DNA of 64,000 nucleotides, taken from positions 203,080 to 267,079 of the forward strand of contig CAJMOB010000001.1 of NCBI GenBank assembly GCA_905214925.1, given 5' to 3'. The DNA is from Scybalomonas sp905214925. Its GTDB lineage: Bacteria; Bacillota; Clostridia; Lachnospirales; Lachnospiraceae. This document shows, in pieces, positions 8,352 to 16,380 of the stretch. How positions within the stretch are numbered: the stretch's first letter is position 1; each line of letters opens with the position of its first letter. The position numbers and the translations under genes are program-made. The notes below the pieces were generated by a model. That model had not been told where the DNA came from. It made no database searches and saw only the letters and a program-made list of their open reading frames with translations.

Positions 8352-8443
8352 TATTGTTCTCCTTTGCATTATTATTGAAACCTCTACAAAAACTTAAGAT
8401 ATGGAAAATGTCTTATTTATCTCAAATTCCTGTATCCATACAA

Positions 8444-8479
8444 AAAGAAGATTACCATATATCCATAGTAATCTTCTTT
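8444..8479 (-). terminator. Terminator of the CCG-domain gene
   Basis: Perfect 12-base arms AAAGAAGATTAC (8444-8455) and GTAATCTTCTTT (8468-8479). It belongs to the same terminator type as 3045 and 4426. Confidence 0.75.
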
Positions 8480-8532
8480 CATTATACATTATTTTCTGCT
8501 ATAATTTCAAAAAATTAGGCATGAACTAGAAT

Positions 8533-9189
8533 TTAACTATTTTCAGGGAATAACAATTCAATCAGATGAATTGCCTCTTTTCCTCCCTGATTGATTCCAG
8601 ATAAACACGATGTACAATAACATACTACCTTTTCTGTTTCAATTGCCCTACAATGATTCTGCAAGTATTCTTGTTGTTCCAATATTGAAAGCGGTTGATA
8701 CATACTAGCTCCATCGACTACATATCTTTGTGGCGCAAATCTCTTTTCAGCCTCTGTGCATGGTCCCAGTAAATCAGCACCACAAAACTTTGTCCGTTCA
8801 TAGTTTTCTTCTAACTCTACAACTTCTATATTCATTTTCTTCATCAAAGAGCGAATTGCATCTTGCACATTTCTTTTCTCATAAGATCTCCAACAATCCT
8901 GAATTGCCATTCTTTCTCCATGATAATTAGGAAATGGAAATTCTAAATCTTCATCTATAATTTCCCACACAAATTTTATATTTTTAACTACGCTACTTTC
9001 TTCCATGATAGCCGCACAGTTGCTACATATTACTACAGCAGTATCTTCTTTGTTAGCTTTTTTGCAAAATACTTTACAGCATCCAACCGTTTCTACTTGC
9101 TCTCTATTCTCAAGATATTTTCTTAATTTATTGCTAGCATTGGCATGTTTTACCTTTGTATTGCAACTTGGTAAAAATATTTTACTCAT
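8533..9189 (-). CDS. Cysteine-rich CCG-domain protein (heterodisulfide reductase-related)
   Basis: A 218-residue protein with the spaced cysteine pattern of CCG (HdrB/LutA-like) domains. A Cys near residue 9, then GCCKVFC, CSNC, DCW, FCGADLLG and CYCTSC imply two cysteine clusters that could bind an iron-sulfur centre. No other redox domain is present and no dehydrogenase gene adjoins. The ATG at 9189 is preceded by AGGAG (9198-9202). Whether it acts in electron transfer or thiol chemistry cannot be told from sequence. It appears monocistronic. Confidence 0.7.
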   Translation of the reverse strand: MSKIFLPSCNTKVKHANASNKLRKYLENREQVETVGCCKVFCKKANKEDTAVVICSNCAAIMEESSVVKNIKFVWEIIDEDLEFPFPNYHGERMAIQDCWRSYEKRNVQDAIRSLMKKMNIEVVELEENYERTKFCGADLLGPCTEAEKRFAPQRYVVDGASMYQPLSILEQQEYLQNHCRAIETEKVVCYCTSCLSGINQGGKEAIHLIELLFPENS

Positions 9190-9382
9190 ATCATTATCTC
9201 CTATTTTATACAATAACTTTCAAGTTATCGTTCTGTTTTTATCCCTATTTTATAAGGATTTCATTATATTTTCAACAAGTTTGTTCTGTTCTTATAAGAG
9301 ATTGTTGCCAATTTAGTTTCTGACTCGTTACCTTCATGTAAATTATCTTCTTTCCATACAATGCTGCAGCCATTGATACAAA

Positions 9383-10105
9383 CTATATATGATATTTCTC
9401 ATATAATTCAGGTAGAATCTCTGCCAAATTCCGATATTCAATACAACAATGTTCCGCCATGCCTCGGGCAGTCTTAGCAGTGAGGAGCAGTTTTCGAAGC
9501 AGAGGATTTTTTAGGCTTCTCCCAAGCCAGAAACGGCTAATCAAAACAAGTCCATCCCCGGTCTGCTTGTAAATATGTGACATTTCCGTATGCTTCACAA
9601 GACCATTGAAAGCGCTGACATGTCCACAGACAATGAGCGGAATGTCGTTTTCCTCCATGGTCTCCCTAGAAAAACCGAACTCTTCAGGCGTCACAAAGTC
9701 AATCTGCAAAGGCATCTTGATTCCTCCGATTCGCTCCACTGGACGTTGAGAATTGGGCTGAAACGGTGGCATAGTATTCTGCTCAAAATAGACTCTATCC
9801 TTTTTAGGGTAAGAAGTACTAATATGAGCACTAGGAAACCAGATCTGATAACGCAAACTCTCCTTGCAATGCCACCAGAACCACCATCTAATCATCTCTG
9901 GCGTAATCTTTGGCATAGGACAGGTCATGGAAACCAGCCAATCTCCATTTTCATACTGCCGATAACCCACTTCCTGCTGAAGTTCACTGCTACGCAAAAT
10001 ATTCTCCTTTTCCTCTAAGGATGTTAATGTGATCTTTGCTGTATCAAGCCGTTTCTGAATCTTTGTTGGAATCTTCGGTAGAGGCTTGTCTAGTAATTCT
10101 TTCAT
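9383..10105 (-). CDS. DAPG/phloretin hydrolase-like zinc C-C hydrolase
   Basis: A 240-residue protein with the PhlG/phloretin hydrolase family look: PEMIRWWFWWHCKESLRYQ split at WFWWH (residues 75-79), WFPSAHIS (His94) and AEHCCIEYRN. His219 and Glu223 have the H-x3-E spacing I recall for two zinc ligands of PhlG. The family cleaves a C-C bond between an aromatic polyphenol ring and an acyl side chain; the gut Eubacterium ramulus enzyme releases phloroglucinol from phloretin. It is shorter than those enzymes. The ATG at 10105 follows AAGGAGG (10115-10121). It is divergent from a TetR repressor and seems slightly GC-richer than its neighbours. Confidence 0.72.
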   Translation of the reverse strand: MKELLDKPLPKIPTKIQKRLDTAKITLTSLEEKENILRSSELQQEVGYRQYENGDWLVSMTCPMPKITPEMIRWWFWWHCKESLRYQIWFPSAHISTSYPKKDRVYFEQNTMPPFQPNSQRPVERIGGIKMPLQIDFVTPEEFGFSRETMEENDIPLIVCGHVSAFNGLVKHTEMSHIYKQTGDGLVLISRFWLGRSLKNPLLRKLLLTAKTARGMAEHCCIEYRNLAEILPELYEKYHI

Positions 10106-10128
10106 AAAAAAATTCCTCCTTTTTGACA

Positions 10129-10157
10129 TTGTAGCACCTAAAAAAATGGGGTACAAT
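10129..10157 (+). promoter_or_regulatory. Candidate promoter of the TetR gene
   Basis: TTGTAG (10129-10134), a 17-base spacer and TACAAT (10152-10157) precede the ATG at 10192. GTTC occurs three times at 10159-10176 and may be part of an operator. Confidence 0.4.
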
Positions 10158-10191
10158 AGTTCTAAACGTTCTGGTTCAAAGGAGGGGAAAT

Positions 10192-10743
10192 ATGTACCAC
10201 ATATCGAAAGACATTCGGGCGCAGAGATCTGCCCATCGAATCTGTGAAGCTGTAATGACCTGCGCTAAACAAAAACCTTTTGCTGAAATTACTATTTCTG
10301 ATTTGAATAGAGAATATTTGATCAGCCGAACGACCTTTTATCGGCTGTTCGATAACACCGTAGATGTATTAGAATACATGGTTGACAGAATGGGACAGGA
10401 AGTCCTGCTAAAGATTCGTGGAGATTCACCTAAGGAATTGACTATCAATGCCATCACCGCTCTAAAAGAGCGCCAGGAACTGATTGAGCTGCTGTCTGTT
10501 AGTGGACACCTTCATCTGCTTCTAAAAAAGCAGGAGGAATATCTGCCTTTTAGCAAACTAATGGATGGACTGAAATTTGGAGACGAATATGAGTATTTTC
10601 ACAGCATCCTCACACATATAATCCCTACTGCTATGGAAATATGGAGACGTGATGGCATGACTGACTCTCCAGAAAAAGTTTATGAAAAACTGTGCCGAAG
10701 CATCCAAACGCTTGGTGTGTGGTTCTCTATCGATGTTAACTAA
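10192..10743 (+). CDS. TetR family transcriptional regulator
   Basis: A 183-residue protein. The N-terminal helix-turn-helix spans about residues 12-55, with ITISDLNREYLISRTTFYRLF split as usual into a turn and a TTFYRLF recognition helix. The remainder is the all-helical ligand and dimer domain. AGGAGG precedes the ATG. It is transcribed away from the hydrolase gene across an 86-base gap, the classic arrangement of a local repressor. It probably responds to the hydrolase's aromatic substrate or product (inference). Confidence 0.85.
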   Translation: MYHISKDIRAQRSAHRICEAVMTCAKQKPFAEITISDLNREYLISRTTFYRLFDNTVDVLEYMVDRMGQEVLLKIRGDSPKELTINAITALKERQELIELLSVSGHLHLLLKKQEEYLPFSKLMDGLKFGDEYEYFHSILTHIIPTAMEIWRRDGMTDSPEKVYEKLCRSIQTLGVWFSIDVN

Positions 10744-10892
10744 ATATTCCAAATAGGATAACTGAACTTAAATGATTTCCATTTTGATAATGAACCGCAC
10801 ATGAGCCTATTTCCAATTTAGATAATTAGAAAAAGATACACTTCTGTTTTGTACCAATTAATTCTACAAACTTCGACTTGACATGTTTTATA

Positions 10893-11483
10893 CTATAATC
10901 TCTTTTTGGATTTCACAGTAAAAATAATCCTTCCTACGCACATAAAAAATACAATACAGCAATTATATACAATCACAAATAATTTAAAGTCTGTCGGAAC
11001 ATTTATTAATATAAATACATAAAAGATTGTGAGAGCAAATCCCAAAATCAGATTAAAGGCTCGAAGTTTAGGCATATATTGATTTATAATAGCCATATCA
11101 CTTACCAAGTAAATGCTTCCGATAAACAAGTAACTGACAATCTCCGCAATATGTAATGTCATAAACAGCCACAATGCGAAACTAATATATACATTTTCAA
11201 GGCTGAATAAATAAAGAATAGCACCCGTCAATATGGTAAATAGCGCATTTGACATTATCCCACCATAGGCTCCAAGAACATGTTGAATCGGTTTCATTTT
11301 TTCATAAAACTCCAACTTTATTGGCCCTGGTGTTGAAAAGAAGATATATGGTTTAACTTGAACCTTAATCCAATTATCTTTACAGCCATATCTATAATCA
11401 AATAAAGAATGTCCAATTTCATGCAACCACACCACCGCATACAAAATAAAATAACTAATTACTAAAAACAAAATCCACTTCAT
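10893..11483 (-). CDS. M50-like membrane zinc metalloprotease
   Basis: A 196-residue protein with about five hydrophobic segments. The first ends in WLHEIGHSLFDY (about residues 19-30), containing the zinc-binding HExxH of site-2-type intramembrane proteases. A family-typical second metal ligand (usually an Asp in a later NxxPxxxxDG motif) is not obvious. PKLRAFN follows a hydrophobic segment, so activity is uncertain. GGAGAAGG precedes the ATG. No partner gene is evident. Confidence 0.6.
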   Translation of the reverse strand: MKWILFLVISYFILYAVVWLHEIGHSLFDYRYGCKDNWIKVQVKPYIFFSTPGPIKLEFYEKMKPIQHVLGAYGGIMSNALFTILTGAILYLFSLENVYISFALWLFMTLHIAEIVSYLFIGSIYLVSDMAIINQYMPKLRAFNLILGFALTIFYVFILINVPTDFKLFVIVYNCCIVFFMCVGRIIFTVKSKKRL

Positions 11484-11540
11484 ATCTACCCTTCTCCAAA
11501 TTATAATTTGTCTTTGTTCTTTTTTTGTCCTGCTATAAGA

Positions 11541-11648
11541 AAAAGCCCCCTATTCGTATATAATTTCGCCTATTTACACAAATTCGCTTTTATGTTACCG
11601 CGAATCCTATACGAATATAAGCTAATTCATACGAATTTAGGGGGCTTT
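11541..11648 (-). terminator. Compound stem-loop after lysS with repeated ATTCGTAT units
   Basis: Outer arms 11541-11559 and 11629-11648 pair through AAAGCCCCCT-ATTCGTAT with a 2-base bulge. An inner ATTCGC/GCGAAT hairpin and a third ATACGAAT copy (11609-11616) lie in the loop. The minus-strand exit reads GGGGGCTTTTTC, so it works as the lysS terminator, but it is far larger than needed. Confidence 0.65.
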
Positions 11649-11677
11649 CAATTCTCTAAAAACTGCTTAAAATCAAA

Positions 11678-13150
11678 TTATTTATCCAAGCTCTTCATTG
11701 TTGGGAACAACAATACGTCACGAATCGCTGGAGAGTTTGTCATAAGCATTACCATACGGTCGATACCAAATCCGATACCGCCTGTTGGTGGCATACCGAT
11801 GCTTAACGCATTTAAGAAGTCTTCGTCAATACGGTTTGCTTCTTCATCACCTTGTGCTAATAATTCTTCCTGTGCTTCGAAACGTTCTCTCTGATCGATT
11901 GGATCGTTGATCTCAGAATAAGCATTTGCCATTTCACGTCCATAGATGAATAATTCAAAACGTTCTACATATTCTGGATCTTCTGGTTTTTTCTTTGTAA
12001 GTGGAGAGATTTCTACTGGATGATCGATAACAAATGTAGGTTGAATTAATTTTTCTTCTACAAATTCTTCGAATAAAAGGCTTAAAATATCACCTTTTTT
12101 ATGTCTTTCTTCGAATTCTACATGATGTTCTTTTGCTAATGCCTTTGCTTCTTCTGTTGTTTTTACCGTTGTGAAATCAATATTTGCATATTTTTTCAAT
12201 GCGTCGATCATTGTAATTCTTTCAAATGGTTTTTCTAAGTCAATAATCACATCGCCGTAAGGAATCTGCATTGTTCCGCATACTTCTTGCGCTACATGAC
12301 GGTATAAGTTTTCTGCTAATTCCATCATTCCATTGTAGTCTGTGTATGCTTGATATAATTCCATTAATGTAAACTCTGGATTATGTCTTGCATCCGTTCC
12401 TTCGTTACGGAATACACGTCCAATTTCATAAACTCTTTCAAGACCACCTACGATCAATCTCTTTAAGTATAACTCTAAGGAAATACGAAGTTTTACATCT
12501 TCATCTAATGCATTATAGTGTGTTTCAAATGGTCTAGCTGCTGCTCCACCTGCATTGCTTACAAGCATAGGAGTTTCTACTTCCATAAAGCCTTGTCCAT
12601 CTAAGAAACGACGAATGGCACTAATACATTTAGAACGTTTTACAAATGTTTCTTTGACATCTTGATTCATAACTAAATCAACATATCTTTGACGATAACG
12701 CATATCTGTATTGGTTAAACCATGGAATTTTTCTGGAAGAACTTGAAGACTCTTGCTTAAAAGAGTCACTTCTGTTGCATGAATAGAAATTTCTCCTGTT
12801 TTTGTTTTAAATACTTCACCTTTAATACCGATAAGATCACCGATATCAAATTTCTTGAAATCTTTATAAGATTCTTCTCCAATATTATCTCTTGCTACAT
12901 AAGACTGGATATTTCCTTGTAAGTCTTGAACGTTACAAAAAGATGCTTTTCCCATTACACGTTTAAACATCATTCTACCTGCAATGGATACTGTCTTTCC
13001 TTCTAATTCTTCAAAATTATCTTTAATTTCCATACTATGATGTGTCTGATCATATTTTGTAATCTGGAAAGGATCTTTTCCTGCTTCTTGGAGTTCCGCA
13101 AGTTTTTCTCTTCTAATTTTTAAAATTTCGTTTAAATTCTGTTCTGCCAC
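11678..13150 (-). CDS. lysS: Lysyl-tRNA synthetase, class II
   Basis: A 490-residue protein, normal length. An N-terminal OB-fold anticodon-binding domain (about 55-160) precedes the class II core. Motif 2 is FRNEGTDARHNPEFT and motif 3 is GIGFGIDRMVML near the C-terminus. It charges tRNA-Lys in the cytoplasm. It starts 25 bases after greA, a pairing common in Clostridia, and both are read from the promoter near 13940. Confidence 0.97.
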   Translation of the reverse strand: MAEQNLNEILKIRREKLAELQEAGKDPFQITKYDQTHHSMEIKDNFEELEGKTVSIAGRMMFKRVMGKASFCNVQDLQGNIQSYVARDNIGEESYKDFKKFDIGDLIGIKGEVFKTKTGEISIHATEVTLLSKSLQVLPEKFHGLTNTDMRYRQRYVDLVMNQDVKETFVKRSKCISAIRRFLDGQGFMEVETPMLVSNAGGAAARPFETHYNALDEDVKLRISLELYLKRLIVGGLERVYEIGRVFRNEGTDARHNPEFTLMELYQAYTDYNGMMELAENLYRHVAQEVCGTMQIPYGDVIIDLEKPFERITMIDALKKYANIDFTTVKTTEEAKALAKEHHVEFEERHKKGDILSLLFEEFVEEKLIQPTFVIDHPVEISPLTKKKPEDPEYVERFELFIYGREMANAYSEINDPIDQRERFEAQEELLAQGDEEANRIDEDFLNALSIGMPPTGGIGFGIDRMVMLMTNSPAIRDVLLFPTMKSLDK

Positions 13151-13175
13151 AGTGTGTTCACTCCTATTCTTTCTC

Positions 13176-13661
13176 TTATAAGTTGGATCTTTGAATATCT
13201 AAAATACGATATTTTTCTGCTCCGTCTGGACCTTCAACCTCTACAACTTCTCCGATTTTACATCCGATTAATGCGTGTCCAAGTGGAGATTCGTTTGAAA
13301 TTTTACCTGCAAAAATATCCGCTTCTGTAGAACCTACTAATTTATAAGTAACTTCTTCATTAAATTCCATATCGAATAATTTTACCATACAACCGATGTT
13401 GATTTTTTCAAGATCCACCTCATCTTCATCAACAACTTCTGCATTTCTAAGGATTTTCTCTATTTCTTCAATGCGGGCTTCAATATCACGTTGTTCATCT
13501 TTTGCTGCATCGTATTCAGCGTTTTCTGATAAGTCACCCTGTTCTCTAGCTTCTTTAATTTTCTGAGCTACTTCTTTACGGGTTACTACCTTTAACTGCT
13601 GTAATTCTTCTTCTAATTCTCTTAAACCAGCATATGTTAAAATATTTTTCTTCTCTGCCAT
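13176..13661 (-). CDS. greA: Transcription elongation factor GreA
   Basis: A 161-residue protein. The N-terminal coiled coil carries the acidic tip LSENAEYDAAKDEQ (about residues 44-57), which reaches the RNA polymerase active site to stimulate cleavage of backtracked RNA. The C-terminal FKBP-like domain ends in GPDGAEKYRIL. It is first in an operon with lysS, with an unusually long leader of about 260 bases. Confidence 0.96.
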   Translation of the reverse strand: MAEKKNILTYAGLRELEEELQQLKVVTRKEVAQKIKEAREQGDLSENAEYDAAKDEQRDIEARIEEIEKILRNAEVVDEDEVDLEKINIGCMVKLFDMEFNEEVTYKLVGSTEADIFAGKISNESPLGHALIGCKIGEVVEVEGPDGAEKYRILDIQRSNL

Positions 13662-13927
13662 TGATTGAACTCCCTTTCTTTTTTCAATACTTTATAAAAA
13701 CAATGTCTCCTCATTCTTTTCACTAAGCCATGCATTGCATAAATGAAATGATGAGAAATACGTTTTACGAGATCCATTGTTTTCTAAAGGAGAGGAAAAT
13801 TTTTCCTCTCCTTTTGTATCCATGTAATAGCAATGAGTACCAAATATAGTATTTATCAACTTTCATTGCTTTGGAACGTAAGAAACTTTTCATTCTTATT
13901 TCTTATTGTTCTATCTACAATTCTTAT
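13662..13927 (-). promoter_or_regulatory. Structured 5' leader of greA-lysS
   Basis: About 260 bases separate the predicted start of transcription from the greA ATG. Minus-strand RNA contains GCAATGA/TCATTGC arms around a 26-base loop, then a strong hairpin of AAAGGAGAGGAAAA (13786-13799) with its mirror (13801-13814). A 42-codon frame from 13893 to 13765 runs through it without a good ribosome site. I see no canonical T-box sequence, and the hairpin lacks a following U-run, so it is not an ordinary terminator. Confidence 0.4.
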
Positions 13928-13956
13928 ATTATAAATGACTGGCGATCTCTTGTCAA
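13928..13956 (-). promoter_or_regulatory. Sigma-A-type promoter of greA-lysS
   Basis: On the minus strand TTGACA (13951-13956) is followed by a 17-base spacer and TATAAT (13928-13933), a consensus match at both boxes. Confidence 0.8.
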
Positions 13957-14023
13957 CCAGCTTTCCCTTTGTTTTCCTTTATTTTCCACTCATCCCTTTT
14001 CTTCTTCTAAAACTCACGGATTT

Positions 14024-15001
14024 CTATACTATTTTTCTAAGATAAAGCCCATAATTTTCTTTCCATTCTTCTAACTTCTCTTCTACAACCGTTCCATCAA
14101 AATTCATTGTCTGTTCCATTAAAATGGCTGTTAATACTTCTTGATCGATCCAGATTCCTCTTTGTGTAATTCGAAGATTACTGGCTTTCGGATAAAGATC
14201 ATTTAAATCAATCTCAATTGTTGTATTTTGTCCTGATCGCCCTACATCTATCCTTGTTGAATCCTCTTTTATTTCTTCTATTTCTTCTATTTTTTCTGTT
14301 TCCTCTTTTTCTTTCTTCTCTTTTGGTAAAAATACAATAGAAAGCCCTGTCTCTTCATAAATCTCTTTTGCTAATGTTTCATAGACCGAAGGCTGGTTCG
14401 TCTTTACAATCATATAATTCAGATTATTGGACACCAAAGAAATTACCCGTTTTGTCTCCTCTATTTTACCTTCTATAATGACGAGCTTTAATACTTTTTT
14501 TCGAATCCCATAAAGCACTCGATAGTATTCGGTTAATTCTTTTATAAAAAAGAATTTCATCCACCCTACATAATTTCTTCTATTTAAAAGCATACATACA
14601 ACATGATCTTTTTGCTCTTCTTGACTCTCTTTATCAAAAGCCGAATAAAGGGATAAGTGATAAGGATAACAAGAAAAATTACTCTCTTGTCTACAATATA
14701 AGGAAAAAAGCTCCCCTTTTAATAAGAAAGTCACACTCCCATACTGTCGTTTTTGTTCTCGAATCTCTTCTTCGATAAAACGCCACACAAGCTCCTCGCC
14801 CATTTTTACAGCACACTCCTGTTCAAATGGTAACTCCACTTCAATCCCTTTTAACTCCCCTTCTGCACTGTTTTCTTTGTTTAATTTTTTCTTTCGCAAC
14901 AGCCATTTTTGCAACCATTTCTTTGGTAATGTCCGATGAAGCCATCGATAGATAGCACTGCTTTTTTCTAAATAGCGATACCGAATAAATGCAACTTCCA
15001 T
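14024..15001 (-). CDS. Uncharacterised protein, Glu/Lys-rich central region
   Basis: A 325-residue protein I do not recognise. The N-terminus is basic (RWLHRTLPKKWLQKWLLRKKK) and followed by a mixed alpha/beta region containing VVCMLLNRRNYVGWMKFFF and LVIIEGKIEETKRVISLVS. Around residues 225-250 there is a low-complexity Glu/Lys stretch, then an IDLNDLYPKASNLRITQRG tail. No signal peptide or membrane helix is evident, so it is probably cytoplasmic. It lies upstream of the greA promoter and is not in that operon. Confidence 0.65.
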   Translation of the reverse strand: MEVAFIRYRYLEKSSAIYRWLHRTLPKKWLQKWLLRKKKLNKENSAEGELKGIEVELPFEQECAVKMGEELVWRFIEEEIREQKRQYGSVTFLLKGELFSLYCRQESNFSCYPYHLSLYSAFDKESQEEQKDHVVCMLLNRRNYVGWMKFFFIKELTEYYRVLYGIRKKVLKLVIIEGKIEETKRVISLVSNNLNYMIVKTNQPSVYETLAKEIYEETGLSIVFLPKEKKEKEETEKIEEIEEIKEDSTRIDVGRSGQNTTIEIDLNDLYPKASNLRITQRGIWIDQEVLTAILMEQTMNFDGTVVEEKLEEWKENYGLYLRKIV

Positions 15002-15249
15002 CTTTTTCTCCCACTACGCTATTCTTTCTTTATGCTATATGCTTTTTTCTTATGAAAAATACCTCTTTTCCATGACTTATTATCGAAAATAACATTTTTA
15101 TCCAAAAAGGCTTGCCAACTTCCTCTTTTCTTTCATACCCCCTCCCTATCTCTTCTAGCACTCTTTCTTATTTTGTTGCTAAGACAACGTTAATCCCATC
15201 TCCTTCTTGTTACAATAAGAAAAACAAAAGAAAAAAGGAGTTTATATTT

Positions 15250-16380
15250 ATGAAAAAAATTTGTCAAAAACTAATAAGCCTTTCTTTACTTTGTGTCATG
15301 ACACTCAGTGGTTGTAGCACAGCCAAACAAGAGACAACAACAACCGAAACCATAACACAAACAACGAATCCAATTGATGAATCAAACAATCAAAAAACTG
15401 CTTATACGTTTGTGGATCAAGCGGATAATGAAGTAACCGTCCAGATTCCCGTGGAGCGAATGGTTGTTATGCAACATCACTCTTTGGATATCTTAGCCCA
15501 ATTAGGTGCTCAAGAAAAAGTAGTAGCAACGGAAAAAAACTGGGAGAAAGATCTTGGAGATTATATGAAGGATGTCTTTCCTAATATTGAATCTTTACCG
15601 ACTCCTGGTGATCTTCAAGAATGGAACGTAGAGGAAATCGTCAAATTGAACCCGGATATTGTTATTGCAGCCTCTCAGGCCAATCCAGACACAATCCAAC
15701 AATTAAAAGAACTTAAAATTCCAGTTGTTGTTGTTTCCTTACGTGGAGAAGGAAAACAAGAAGAAGCCCAAAACCCAAGACTTTCTGATGCAGATAGCGC
15801 TTATACCGATGGCTGTGAATGGGCAGTAAAAACACTTGGAAAGTTGACAGGTACAGAAGAAAAAGCCAATCAGATTTGGAATTTTTGTCTTGAAAGCCGT
15901 GATATCGTAGAAAAAGCGGTCGGAACAATAAAAGAGGAAGATCGCGTTCGGGTTTTTATTGCAAATGAAGGACAACAGACTTATGGAAATGATAAATACG
16001 TGGGTTCTCAACTTTTACGCGCTGGTGCCATTAATGTAGCTTCAAAGGAAATCCAAGGTTATCAACCTTATACTTTTGAGAAATTAGCCCAATGGAATCC
16101 AGACGTCATTATTGTTCAAGATCGTTATCAAGAAGTATATGATGAAATCATGACAGATGCAAAATATAAAGAACTAAAAGCGGTGAAAGAAGGAAATGTA
16201 CTACTAGCTCCTTACTGGACAAAACCTTGGGGAAATCCAGATACTGACTCAATCGCACTAGGGGAACTTTGGCTAGCCCATCAATTTTATCCTGATAAAA
16301 TTAGCAAGGAAGTCGTACAAGAACGTGCAAAAACCTTTTATGAATCTTTTTATGGGGTTCCTTTTACAGGAGAAGTGTAA
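15250..16380 (+). CDS. ABC transporter substrate-binding lipoprotein, Fe/cobalamin type
   Basis: A 376-residue lipoprotein. The signal peptide ends in the lipobox TLSGC with the lipidated Cys22. The rest is a TroA/BtuF-like binding fold with helical backbone: VERMVVMQHHSLDILAQLG early, LNPDIVIAASQANPDTI and WNPDVIIVQDRYQE later. It would capture iron complexes, cobalamin or a similar chelate outside the cell. The start at 15250 follows AAAAGGAG at 15233-15240; a longer upstream frame lacks a signal sequence. First gene of a four-gene plus-strand operon. No Fur box was recognised upstream. Confidence 0.9.
   Translation: MKKICQKLISLSLLCVMTLSGCSTAKQETTTTETITQTTNPIDESNNQKTAYTFVDQADNEVTVQIPVERMVVMQHHSLDILAQLGAQEKVVATEKNWEKDLGDYMKDVFPNIESLPTPGDLQEWNVEEIVKLNPDIVIAASQANPDTIQQLKELKIPVVVVSLRGEGKQEEAQNPRLSDADSAYTDGCEWAVKTLGKLTGTEEKANQIWNFCLESRDIVEKAVGTIKEEDRVRVFIANEGQQTYGNDKYVGSQLLRAGAINVASKEIQGYQPYTFEKLAQWNPDVIIVQDRYQEVYDEIMTDAKYKELKAVKEGNVLLAPYWTKPWGNPDTDSIALGELWLAHQFYPDKISKEVVQERAKTFYESFYGVPFTGEV

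Noticed and set aside
10872..10900. TTGACA and TATAAT close together near 10880
   Set aside because: The spacing is only about 10 bases and it points toward no plus-strand gene.
13765..13893. 42-codon frame in the greA leader as a leader peptide
   Set aside because: No convincing ribosome site precedes it and it passes through the strong hairpin. I mention it only as part of the leader.
13662..13927. T-box riboswitch controlling lysS
   Set aside because: I looked for the T-box sequence and a terminator with U-run and found neither; the leader hairpin has a different architecture.
15112..15249. Upstream extension of the substrate-binding lipoprotein
   Set aside because: The added 46 residues lack a signal peptide and would bury the real one; AAAAGGAG at 15233 clearly supports the ATG at 15250.
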